DNA from: Candidatus Colwellia aromaticivorans
GTDB lineage: Bacteria > Pseudomonadota > Gammaproteobacteria > Enterobacterales > Alteromonadaceae
Assembly: GCF_003333305.1 (NCBI RefSeq)
Contig: NZ_QOLD01000024.1
Location: 1 to 46,429, forward strand
Length of the DNA: 46,429 nt
Reading direction: 5' to 3'
In this document: piece by piece, positions 1 to 7,323 of the stretch
How the letters are laid out: each line of letters begins with the position of its first letter
Position numbering within the stretch: the first letter of the stretch is position 1
Position numbers and translations under genes: made by a program
Notes under the pieces: generated by a model
Databases searched by the model: none
Seen by the model: only the letters and a program-made list of their open reading frames with translations
What the model was told of the DNA's origin: nothing

Positions 1-64
1 CAAGCAATCCCCATAGCACCGAGTTAAATTCCCGCGGTTTCCTCATTGTGAGCCTTTTAGACAT
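1..64 (-). CDS. Start of a probable IS21 IstA-like transposase (partial)
   Basis: A minus-strand reading frame opens with ATG at 64-62 and runs out of the window after 21 codons. The visible residues, MSKRLTMRKPREF and on, resemble the basic N-terminus that precedes the helix-turn-helix in IstA proteins of IS21 elements, and the repeats upstream (130-243) fit such an end. Too little is visible to confirm the family or to say whether the gene is intact. Confidence 0.35.
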   Translation of the reverse strand, partial: MSKRLTMRKPREFNSVLWGLL

Positions 65-243
65 CAGCCTTCCTATGATGAGCTGATGATAGGTTTGGTG
101 TACTGGCTGATATCTAAAAACCTTAACTAAGCTGACATTATTTCCGAATTTGAAAGGCTAACTAATACCACTTACCCGCCTTATTAATTAGAACAAAAAA
201 CTCCATTTTTATGTCAGCTATCTTCAAGGATAGCTGACATTAT
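1..243 (-). mobile_element. Edge of an IS21-like insertion sequence (partial)
   Basis: The stretch has the look of an IS21-type left end followed by the start of its transposase gene, read on the minus strand and leaving the window at base 1. An 11-bp inverted repeat, TGTCAGCTATC at 212-222 and GATAGCTGACA at 229-239, encloses a 6-base loop. The 12-mer AGCTGACATTAT occurs at 130-141 and again at 232-243; IS21-family ends characteristically carry several copies of a terminal motif. Only the edge is visible, so the family is inferred from this end structure and from the short transposase-like start at 64. The outer boundary near 240 is approximate. Confidence 0.45.
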
Positions 244-304
244 AAGAATTTTTCTATCTCGCAATCGCCCCCATAGAGCCACATAACCATTTATATATTA
301 ATAA

Positions 305-922
305 CTACTTTTTCAAAGAAATAGGTTTCACTCTAATAATACCAGCGGTAACTGTGGCTGAAACCCCTGCATCTGTAATCATATGAGTAATATAGCCTTT
401 ATCATTTACTGCATTACCTGTATCATCTCCTCCAGAAGCACCCACATCCCCCACTTTTGCAGCCGCTTCTGCGCCTGCATTTGCAGACCACATGCCGTCA
501 ATGAAATCATTGAATACTTGTTCATCGGTAAAAATAATAACCGGTCTCACACTTCTTGCGCCCCAACCTCCGCCAACGTCAAAGCGTACCATTTGTATAT
601 ATTGTCTTTGTTGGCTTTTATTATTAATAGCAACACCATAACCTGCTCCAGCTCCAACTACGGGTATCTTGGTTATTTTATTATTCATAATTGCATAACC
701 AACCGAGTTTTTAATTTGTGCTCGCGCTTCTGGGTTCTGCTGATAAAGATCCGTTAACGTATTATCAACCAATTCATCAATGGTTTGTATTTGCTCTGCT
801 TTTGTTTCTCCTGGTACGGTAGAACACGCTGTTAAACCAGCAATTCCAACTATCGAAAATAGCGTTACAAAGGTTAATTTTTTTAATCTAAAATTAATTG
901 AATCTTTATTGATTGTGAACAT
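305..922 (-). CDS. SYLF/YSC84-domain lipoprotein
   Basis: A 205-residue predicted lipoprotein. Residues 14-33 form a lipoprotein signal ending in lipobox LTAC (Cys33). The rest matches the lipid-binding SYLF (YSC84-like) pattern: a helical start (EARAQIKNSVGYAIM), a glycine-rich GAGAGYGVAI segment, then GGGWGARSVRPVIIF and a phenylalanine-rich FTDEQVFNDFIDGMW stretch. SYLF proteins bind membranes or phosphoinositides in eukaryotes; the role of the bacterial lipoproteins is unsettled. The start at 922 has an AGGGAAA ribosome site about seven bases upstream. It lies 130 bp after the parvulin gene, behind an inverted repeat (980-1038), so it may be the tail of the operon or have its own promoter. 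Confidence 0.8.
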   Translation of the reverse strand: MFTINKDSINFRLKKLTFVTLFSIVGIAGLTACSTVPGETKAEQIQTIDELVDNTLTDLYQQNPEARAQIKNSVGYAIMNNKITKIPVVGAGAGYGVAINNKSQQRQYIQMVRFDVGGGWGARSVRPVIIFTDEQVFNDFIDGMWSANAGAEAAAKVGDVGASGGDDTGNAVNDKGYITHMITDAGVSATVTAGIIRVKPISLKK

Positions 923-979
923 TTACGTTTCCCTTATTTATTGTTGACCAAGTTTCTTTGACCATTTTTTAATCTTAAG

Positions 980-1038
980 TATTGTGCAATAAACATCAAT
1001 TGAACTTTTTAGAGTAAAATTGATTATTCTGCACAATA
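980..1038. repeat. 59-bp imperfect inverted repeat
   Basis: TATTGTGCA at 980-988 is the exact reverse complement of TGCACAATA at 1030-1038, and the pairing continues inward imperfectly through CAATTGA-like arms. It fills the gap between the parvulin and SYLF genes. There is no following T run on either strand, so it is not a convincing intrinsic terminator; it could be an mRNA processing or stability hairpin, or a small repeat element. Confidence 0.5.
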
Positions 1039-1052
1039 ATACCTATGTTCAC

Positions 1053-1928
1053 TTACTCACTTAGACTTTCTACTTTCACTGAGTAGGTATCGATAATAGC
1101 TTTATAAGACCGCTCTAAATTACTTTGTATTTGTTCACGTTGCACATCTTGATAAACCTGTTCTGATACATCGGTTAATGAAGGGAATCGTCCTTTTTCC
1201 ATTCGATTAACCATAATCAAGTGAACTCCATATTCAGATTCAAACGGTCCTTGCCAAGTATCACCAATAGTTTTTAAGTTAAATATTTTATCCGACATAT
1301 CTTGGCCAAAATGAGATGCGATAAAATCAGGTGTCCGCTCGACATAGTTGACATGATAAGGAAAGCGATCACCGTGCTTTATTCCTTCTGAAAAAGAGAC
1401 TTTGTTATTGCTTAACTCGTTAAGTTTTTCTATGGCCAAACTTTTAGCACTATTTTTACCATGAGTGCCACTATCAAAATATACATGAGTAAATGTAACA
1501 AACGGCTCTATATAATAGTTTTGTTTGTTTTTATCAAAATATTCATCCAGATCAGTTTGAGTGACATTCAATGTCGCTTCACTATATTCTTTGGTAATAA
1601 ATTCAAGCTTTTGAATAACGCGCCCTTTAATAATGGGATCATTTTCTTCAAGCCTTAATGCTTGTGCTTCTCGGTATAATGCTTCTTCACGCACATAAGC
1701 ATTAACCCAGTCGCTGCGTTTATCCTCGGGCATACGGTCAAACATTTTTATCAGTTTATCTTGCTCGACAATCTTAGTTCTTTGTTGGATATAGCTAAGC
1801 AGTGAGGCTCTATCAACAACAATCTCTTGTGAATTATCACTATCTTGTTGAAAAAAAGTAGTAACATAAAACAGCAAACCACTGAGCAACAAAAAATACA
1901 CCAGTGGTTCTTTCAATATGACTTTCAT
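1053..1928 (-). CDS. Membrane-anchored parvulin-type peptidyl-prolyl isomerase
   Basis: A 291-residue protein with one N-terminal membrane segment (about residues 8-27) and a periplasmic remainder. Residues about 35-135 form a SurA/PrsA-like helical chaperone part (RMPEDKRSDWVNAYVREEALYRE is split here as RMPEDKRSDWVNAY and VREEALYRE). Residues about 140-245 are a PpiC rotamase domain: FTHVYFDSG, a MSDKIFNLKTIGD helix and the end signature GPFESEYGVHLIMV. It would catalyse prolyl isomerisation or assist folding of exported proteins. The start at 1928 has GGAG five bases upstream. It follows the DUF3604 gene by 55 bp on the same strand, so the DUF3604 and other secreted products of this operon are natural clients (inference). 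Confidence 0.85.
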   Translation of the reverse strand: MKVILKEPLVYFLLLSGLLFYVTTFFQQDSDNSQEIVVDRASLLSYIQQRTKIVEQDKLIKMFDRMPEDKRSDWVNAYVREEALYREAQALRLEENDPIIKGRVIQKLEFITKEYSEATLNVTQTDLDEYFDKNKQNYYIEPFVTFTHVYFDSGTHGKNSAKSLAIEKLNELSNNKVSFSEGIKHGDRFPYHVNYVERTPDFIASHFGQDMSDKIFNLKTIGDTWQGPFESEYGVHLIMVNRMEKGRFPSLTDVSEQVYQDVQREQIQSNLERSYKAIIDTYSVKVESLSE

Positions 1929-1983
1929 TTATTCTCCGTCATGTTTATTAAATACACTTTTAAAATAAAATTACACACCTCCG

Positions 1984-3846
1984 CTAATTCGAAGGCGTAT
2001 ACCAAATTGGTGATGTATAAGCGCGCTCTTGATGCGCCATCGGTATTTCCTTTGGCAACTTCACGTCATAAAAATTAGAATCATAGGCCTGCCATGTTGG
2101 TGTTGGGATTTCTAATACACGAACATAATAGACCGCTCTGTCTTTTGCATTAAAGTCTGGGTCTGACCAATAAGTGATTAATTGTGCGGCACCAATGTTG
2201 TTGGTATAACTCGCTTTATTGGCATTAATAGATGACCCTACAGCCTGATGTGCACGTCCATCTTTGCCAATCTTACGGCCATCTGACACCGCAACATCAT
2301 AAATTTTTTCATGACGATCACCTTTATTATCTACCCAACCCTTAATGACTTGAACCCTGTCAAGGTTGGCACCATCAGGATCTTTAACCGCCTGAATTAA
2401 AAAGTTAGGCGCTTTGCCTTTTGGTCCATTGGTAATATCGCTGCCCATTGGCACACCAATATTATAGGCGTGCTTGGAAAAATCAGGTCTTAACGCATCG
2501 CCTTTTTTATAATCCCAGCCAGCGAAGAAACGCACTTGCATACGAGTACCCGTTGTTGCGTAAACTTCTTTGCGCTGCATCGCTTCAAAAAGTGAATCAC
2601 GAGTATTTTCTTGGGCCCAAACGGCCGTTAAACCAGATCCAACTTCTTGCCAGGTCATCAAGTCGAATTTTTTATCAACTGGGGAAGGAATAAGGACTTC
2701 TTCAAAACGCTCAGCACTAGGTTCAGACGAAGGGAATTTTCCCATATAATTATTTTCACCAACTGCAACAAGACCTGTATGTGCATCAGTACTGCCGATC
2801 AAGCCAAACTTAAACGGATTTGCGCCAATTTTTTGTTCTAATTGCAGCCCAACTTGTAACGCTGTTCGTGCATATTCCGCACTCATATTCCTTTCTTTGC
2901 GATTATCGCCCTGAAAGGGATTAATATCCCAAGTGCCATAATCTGCAAATTCATCGGTGGTGGAAAGCCAGGGGTGTGCTTCGCCATCGCCTTTGATTTG
3001 AGTTACTTCGTAAAGCGGTTCCCAGCGCATGCGATCAATTGCATATTTTTGATTTATCGGTGAGCCATTCATACGCTCTGTCTTAAACATTTGGCCATTA
3101 GACATATTACCGTTATGTGGGATGGCGAGTACGCTGCCGCCCGTCTTCTTTTCGTAATCTGCCATATATTCCCATAGATCTTCGGGGTCGACAGAATCGA
3201 AAGCGGTAAAAGGCAGTGTTTGACCTACTTTGTCTTTACCATCCTTAAACACCACGACTCGATGCAAGTTGGCTCCATTAGGCATTGATGTCCATTCGTA
3301 ACCAATGATGGCGGTAAACACACCTGGGTTATTATATTTTTCTGCGGCATCCATTTCCTGAGTCCAGGCGTTTTTCATGATCTTTTTGCTTTTGATCATG
3401 TCTATGCCTTGCATGGTTGTTTGCAGCCATGGCAAATAAACGCCCTCTTTTCCTTTGCCCGCCTGAGCCAGGTCGTACCATTTTTTGCCATTCTCGGTTG
3501 CTAATAGATCAGGATCTGCTGCCCAGAGCATGGGCGGAATGCCAAGGTTTGTGCCATGATCCGCCACCATGAGAAAATCAAGCGGCCTTACCAGTTTTAC
3601 CGGTTGACCAGAACTACTAACAACCCTTTCCCCACTGGCAAAGCGGTAAGCATCTTCAGGTGTGAGTGTATTTCCAACCATACCGGCATCCATTGAAAAG
3701 GATGTATGTAAATGAAATTCGCCAAAATAAGCATTCTGCGGGAAGTTATCATCAGCATAGGGTGAATAATTTTTTGTCTCTTCCGCATTGGCTGAGACAA
3801 CATTTAAAGCGAGTAACACAGCGGTGGTTATTAATAGTCTTTTCAT
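1984..3846 (-). CDS. Secreted DUF3604 protein, PHP-like metallohydrolase fold (copy 1)
   Basis: A 620-residue exported protein with a Sec signal peptide (about residues 1-21, cut after ANA). It carries the four clustered motifs of PHP-type metal-dependent phosphoesterases: H45-x-H47 (GEFHLHTSF), D96-H97 (VADHGTN), the IPHNGNMSNG loop and a late IGSTDAHTGL motif. DUF3604 has no firmly established substrate that I know of; a metal-dependent hydrolase in the periplasm is inferred from the motifs. It ends with ERAYTSPIWYTPSN, a tail shared by all three copies here. It is the most divergent copy: its N-terminus is about 13 residues longer before the HxH motif. It lies 27 bp downstream of copy 2. 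Confidence 0.88.
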   Translation of the reverse strand: MKRLLITTAVLLALNVVSANAEETKNYSPYADDNFPQNAYFGEFHLHTSFSMDAGMVGNTLTPEDAYRFASGERVVSSSGQPVKLVRPLDFLMVADHGTNLGIPPMLWAADPDLLATENGKKWYDLAQAGKGKEGVYLPWLQTTMQGIDMIKSKKIMKNAWTQEMDAAEKYNNPGVFTAIIGYEWTSMPNGANLHRVVVFKDGKDKVGQTLPFTAFDSVDPEDLWEYMADYEKKTGGSVLAIPHNGNMSNGQMFKTERMNGSPINQKYAIDRMRWEPLYEVTQIKGDGEAHPWLSTTDEFADYGTWDINPFQGDNRKERNMSAEYARTALQVGLQLEQKIGANPFKFGLIGSTDAHTGLVAVGENNYMGKFPSSEPSAERFEEVLIPSPVDKKFDLMTWQEVGSGLTAVWAQENTRDSLFEAMQRKEVYATTGTRMQVRFFAGWDYKKGDALRPDFSKHAYNIGVPMGSDITNGPKGKAPNFLIQAVKDPDGANLDRVQVIKGWVDNKGDRHEKIYDVAVSDGRKIGKDGRAHQAVGSSINANKASYTNNIGAAQLITYWSDPDFNAKDRAVYYVRVLEIPTPTWQAYDSNFYDVKLPKEIPMAHQERAYTSPIWYTPSN

Positions 3847-3873
3847 TATCCTAGAATCCTTGACTGTAATTAT

Positions 3874-5691
3874 TTACTTCGGCGTATACCAAATAGGTGA
3901 ACTGTACGCGCGTTCTTGAATGATTACATCATGACCTGTTTCTTTAGGCGCTATGCCTAACGCGATAGCATCATAGGTTGAATTACGTGGTGTCGGTATT
4001 TGTAATACACGGGCGTAGTAAAAAGCTTTTTGTGATGCATCAAACTCAGGGTCTTTCCACACCGTTGATAACTGACTTGCGCCAATTGAATTACTATATA
4101 AACCTGTTTTTAAATCGACTGTACTTCCAACCGCCGGTAATTTTCCATTGGCTGCAACCTTGCGATTATCAGACCAGACCACATCAAAGACCTTCTCTTG
4201 AGAAACACCTTGTGTATCAAGCCAGCCTTTAACAATTTGTACTCTGTCAAGATTGGCATCTTTTGGATCTTTTGCAGCGTGCAGAAGGAATGAGGGTGCT
4301 TTTCCTTTTGGAGCATTTGCCAAGTCACCTCCCATAGGTACACCTGTTTTATAACCTATATCAGCAATGTTTTTAGCATCAGCATCAGCTTGTTTAAATT
4401 CAAAGCCACCAAAAAATCGCAAGCTAATACGTGGACCAGAAGTGCCATATACTTCTCGACGTTTAAAAGCATCAGTTATTGATTGACGGGTATTTTCTTT
4501 CGCCCATACAGCAGACAATCCTGAAGCAGACATATCCCAGCCGTAAATACCGGGCAGTAAATCAACATCCTTTTTGTTGTCAGGAATAGAGTCTTGTGAA
4601 AACTTACCCCAAAAGTTGTTTTCTTCGGCTGATGAATAGCCAGCATGACTATCGGTCGCGCCGATCATGCCGTATTTGAACGGGTTTACGCCAATTTTAT
4701 TTTCAAGCTCCAAGCCACGTTTTAGCCCTGATCTAGTATAAGAACCGACAGGCGCATTACCACGCTCTACAATAGCGCTGTCATCCGTTTTAAGTAAATG
4801 GTCAAAAGTTTCAAAATCTGCAAATTCATCATCAGGGGAAAGTAATGGATGTGTTTCTGAATCCCCTTTAATTTGCGTCATTTCAATCACTTGCTCCCAA
4901 CGCATACGTTGGTTGGCATATTTCTTTGTTATCGGGTTGCCAGCTCTATCAGTTAAAGGAAACATTAAGCCATTAGAAATGTTGCCATTGTGAGGAATGG
5001 CAACAAAGTCAGCACCCGTTTCTTTCGACGTTTTATCTAACCAAGTCCAAAAGTCCGTTTCAATATCGCTATCAAAGGCACTAAAAGGTATAAATTTGTT
5101 AGCAACATCTCCACCTTGTGGTGTAAATACAATACGATGTAAATTTTGTCCATTTGGTATTGATGACCATTCCCAACCAATGAACGCTGTGAATTTACCT
5201 GGGTCGTTATGCCGTTCAGCAGCTGCAACACTATCCGACCAAACGCTTTTTCGAATTTCATCTGAATTGAGTGCGTCAATTGGCTTACCTGAATTTGCCG
5301 TAGCAAGAAGTTCAACAAACACTTGGGTGCCTTTGCCACCTTTTATCATTTTGGCAAAACGTTTACCTTCTTTTGATTTCATTAAACGTTCATCGCCAGC
5401 CCATAGCATCTTAGGAATACCCACATACTCGGCATGATCGGTGACTACAAGAAAATCCAACGGTGTATCTATTTTTATTTTTGCACGTGAGTTTGCATCA
5501 ATAACAGGTGCGCCTTTAGCGAAATTAAAGGAGTCATCCGGTGTGGCCGTGGTATTACCTTTAATGAAAGCATCGGGCGATAGGTTGGTATGCAAATGAG
5601 TATCGCCCCACAATAATTGGGTTTCTTCTGCGCCTACATTAACGCTGCTTATTGCAATAAAAGTTGCTATTGATAGTAGTGACTTTTTCAT
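3874..5691 (-). CDS. Secreted DUF3604 protein, PHP-like metallohydrolase fold (copy 2)
   Basis: A 605-residue exported protein (signal peptide about 1-21, cut near VGA-EET). PHP-like metal motifs are complete: H32-x-H34 (GDTHLHTNLS), D85-H86 (VTDHAEYVG), IPHNGNISNG and IGATDSHAGY. Copies 2 and 3 share many blocks, such as QLLWGDTHLHT, AEENNF-GKFS and GVPMGGDL, so they are the closest pair. The ribosome site AAGGA precedes the ATG at 5691. It is separated from the upstream DUF1254 gene by 155 bp with a GC-rich hairpin (5793-5832), the largest gap inside the run. Substrate unknown; hydrolase activity is inferred from the metal ligands. Confidence 0.88.
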   Translation of the reverse strand: MKKSLLSIATFIAISSVNVGAEETQLLWGDTHLHTNLSPDAFIKGNTTATPDDSFNFAKGAPVIDANSRAKIKIDTPLDFLVVTDHAEYVGIPKMLWAGDERLMKSKEGKRFAKMIKGGKGTQVFVELLATANSGKPIDALNSDEIRKSVWSDSVAAAERHNDPGKFTAFIGWEWSSIPNGQNLHRIVFTPQGGDVANKFIPFSAFDSDIETDFWTWLDKTSKETGADFVAIPHNGNISNGLMFPLTDRAGNPITKKYANQRMRWEQVIEMTQIKGDSETHPLLSPDDEFADFETFDHLLKTDDSAIVERGNAPVGSYTRSGLKRGLELENKIGVNPFKYGMIGATDSHAGYSSAEENNFWGKFSQDSIPDNKKDVDLLPGIYGWDMSASGLSAVWAKENTRQSITDAFKRREVYGTSGPRISLRFFGGFEFKQADADAKNIADIGYKTGVPMGGDLANAPKGKAPSFLLHAAKDPKDANLDRVQIVKGWLDTQGVSQEKVFDVVWSDNRKVAANGKLPAVGSTVDLKTGLYSNSIGASQLSTVWKDPEFDASQKAFYYARVLQIPTPRNSTYDAIALGIAPKETGHDVIIQERAYSSPIWYTPK

Positions 5692-5792
5692 GTTTATTTA
5701 TCCTTATAAATGAGGTGCAAATTTGTTATTTTTTTCATTGTGCTATTACGGTTAAAATAGCTCAAAATGCCCCTGATGGAGGTTTGTCGACT

Positions 5793-5832
5793 GCCTCGGC
5801 CGGAACGCATGCAGGTCATACGGGGCCGAGGC
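5793..5832. repeat. GC-rich hairpin between DUF1254 and DUF3604 genes
   Basis: GCCTCGGCC at 5793-5801 pairs exactly with GGCCGAGGC at 5824-5832 around a 22-base loop that itself holds the palindrome GCATGC. The stretch is far richer in G+C than its surroundings. On the transcribed (minus) strand no T run follows, so it does not look like a simple terminator; it may be an intercistronic mRNA-stability hairpin or a scar brought in with the DUF1254 gene. Confidence 0.65.
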
Positions 5833-5846
5833 TAGCACTCATCTTT

Positions 5847-7310
5847 CTACTTGTAGCCTTTTTTAATATCATTCATTTTCCATGAACGGTCAAAATAAGC
5901 TTCTGTTGGTCCGTATAGTCTGAAGTATACAAACCATAATACGTCTCTGTTAGTTTTAATATGGTTGGGAGTTTTACCTTCTGGAGCTTCTGGCCCAAAG
6001 TATAAATCAACTGATCCATCTTCGTTGATAATTAAATCTTTTTTCATAGAGTTAATTTCCATTTTAGTTGTACCGTTTAGAAGAAAAGTACGGTCACGAA
6101 GGTTGTACATAGTAACGGCCCAGAACCTCTTCATGGGAGCGCCTGCTTCGATGTGCATCGTGTAGTTTTCACTACCGTTTAACCATTCACCCTCTAAATC
6201 TCTATAAGCTCCTAGGTATGCAGAGCCTTTTCCAGGTGTAACTGATTTCATTGCTGGTGCAAGTCCGAAAGCTTCCCAGAACCAGTCTACTCTTTGGTTG
6301 AATTGTTTAAAGTTGCCTGTTTCATCCATGTGATCAACGTTGATCATCAATGGGAATACCCAAGTACTGTCATCTCTATATCTAGCTTTCGGGTTACGAG
6401 TTGCAAAAGACATTACGGGAGACATTTGCTCTGCCATGGTTGCCGCTTTTTTTAAGATTTTAGTTTGTCTTGCCGTTGGATTGAAAGGTTTACCTTTTTC
6501 AATTCCTAGGTTTTTAAGCCAAGCCATCATGTATAGATCTTCTCTTTGAACTGGTTCGTCCTGAAGATTTTTGTGAAGTTCTCTCCAGTAATCCATACCT
6601 AAGAAGCTAGTCATAAGGAAAACGTCACCGTCTTTTTTAGCTTCAACATATTTTGTGACAGGATTAGCACGATCTTTCCATGGGTAAGCTACGAATTGTT
6701 TACCTAATTCAGCATCTTTAACAGGTCTAAGGATACGAGTTCCCATCATGATTTTGTTTGTTTTAGAACGAACAACTCTATAACCTTTTGTGTTAGCAGG
6801 CCTTTTGCTTTCAGGTCCAAGAACAAGAAGCTTCTCAGCAATTTTACTGCCTTTTGGTCCAACTAGACCATATTGAGTTACATACTCATACTGGTTATCG
6901 TCAATAATACCAACGTGCATACCAGCAGGGGATTCAACTACTAAAGGACCGCTTTCAGCTATGTTACCGTGAATAATGACATATCTAACAGTATCGTTAG
7001 CGGTGAGGATTCCCGCTGTACCTTTATCTTTGTAATAAGCTACTGAAACTAAATTTTCTTGTCCATCTGCATGGTATTTACCAAGACCACGAGCACCTGC
7101 TGAAACGATCATAGGCGTGGCCCATAAGTAAAGCTGAGTTGCTCTGTGGTAATCTATTTCGTCATAGATAGCTTGAAAATTCTCCTGAGGAGCAAATCCT
7201 TGGCTATTTTTTTCTAAAAGAACGTCTGTTTTTAAGTTTGAGCAGGCGGTGAGTGCAAGCACTGCAACGAATGCGATACCAGTTATTACGTTTTTAATCA
7301 TTAGTGACAT
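5847..7310 (-). CDS. DUF1254/DUF1214-domain lipoprotein
   Basis: A 487-residue lipoprotein starting at ATG 7310 (AAGGGAAG ribosome site seven bases upstream); the reading frame stays open farther upstream, but only inside the end of the preceding gene. Lipobox LTAC places the lipidated Cys at residue 23. Residues about 60-200 match DUF1254 (LYLWATPMIVSAGARGLG, VRYVIIHGNIAESGP) and the C-terminal 130 or so match DUF1214 (RFWAVTMYNLRDRTFLLNG, DLYFGPEAPEG). These paired domains are widespread in bacteria without a settled function. Codon use differs from its neighbours: between 6481 and 6600 all five leucines are CTT or CTA and both arginines AGA, whereas the DUF3604 genes favour TTA. It sits 13 bp after copy 3, so it is probably co-transcribed yet separately acquired. 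Confidence 0.85.
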   Translation of the reverse strand: MSLMIKNVITGIAFVAVLALTACSNLKTDVLLEKNSQGFAPQENFQAIYDEIDYHRATQLYLWATPMIVSAGARGLGKYHADGQENLVSVAYYKDKGTAGILTANDTVRYVIIHGNIAESGPLVVESPAGMHVGIIDDNQYEYVTQYGLVGPKGSKIAEKLLVLGPESKRPANTKGYRVVRSKTNKIMMGTRILRPVKDAELGKQFVAYPWKDRANPVTKYVEAKKDGDVFLMTSFLGMDYWRELHKNLQDEPVQREDLYMMAWLKNLGIEKGKPFNPTARQTKILKKAATMAEQMSPVMSFATRNPKARYRDDSTWVFPLMINVDHMDETGNFKQFNQRVDWFWEAFGLAPAMKSVTPGKGSAYLGAYRDLEGEWLNGSENYTMHIEAGAPMKRFWAVTMYNLRDRTFLLNGTTKMEINSMKKDLIINEDGSVDLYFGPEAPEGKTPNHIKTNRDVLWFVYFRLYGPTEAYFDRSWKMNDIKKGYK

Positions 7311-7323
7311 ATTTAAACTTCCC

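Noticed and set aside
383..757. 124-codon plus-strand frame
   Set aside because: It is antisense to the SYLF lipoprotein gene, Cys/Ile-rich without domain features, and the opposite strand is clearly coding.
4997..5437. 146-codon plus-strand frame
   Set aside because: It is antisense inside DUF3604 copy 2, whose protein is complete with all motifs.
5786..5836. Cluster of six-base restriction-site palindromes (GTCGAC, CGGCCG, GCATGC, GCTAGC) resembling a cloning polylinker
   Set aside because: The sites are spaced within a natural hairpin and flanked by ordinary genes on both sides; GC-rich palindromic DNA gives such sites by chance. Contamination cannot be fully excluded but is not supported.
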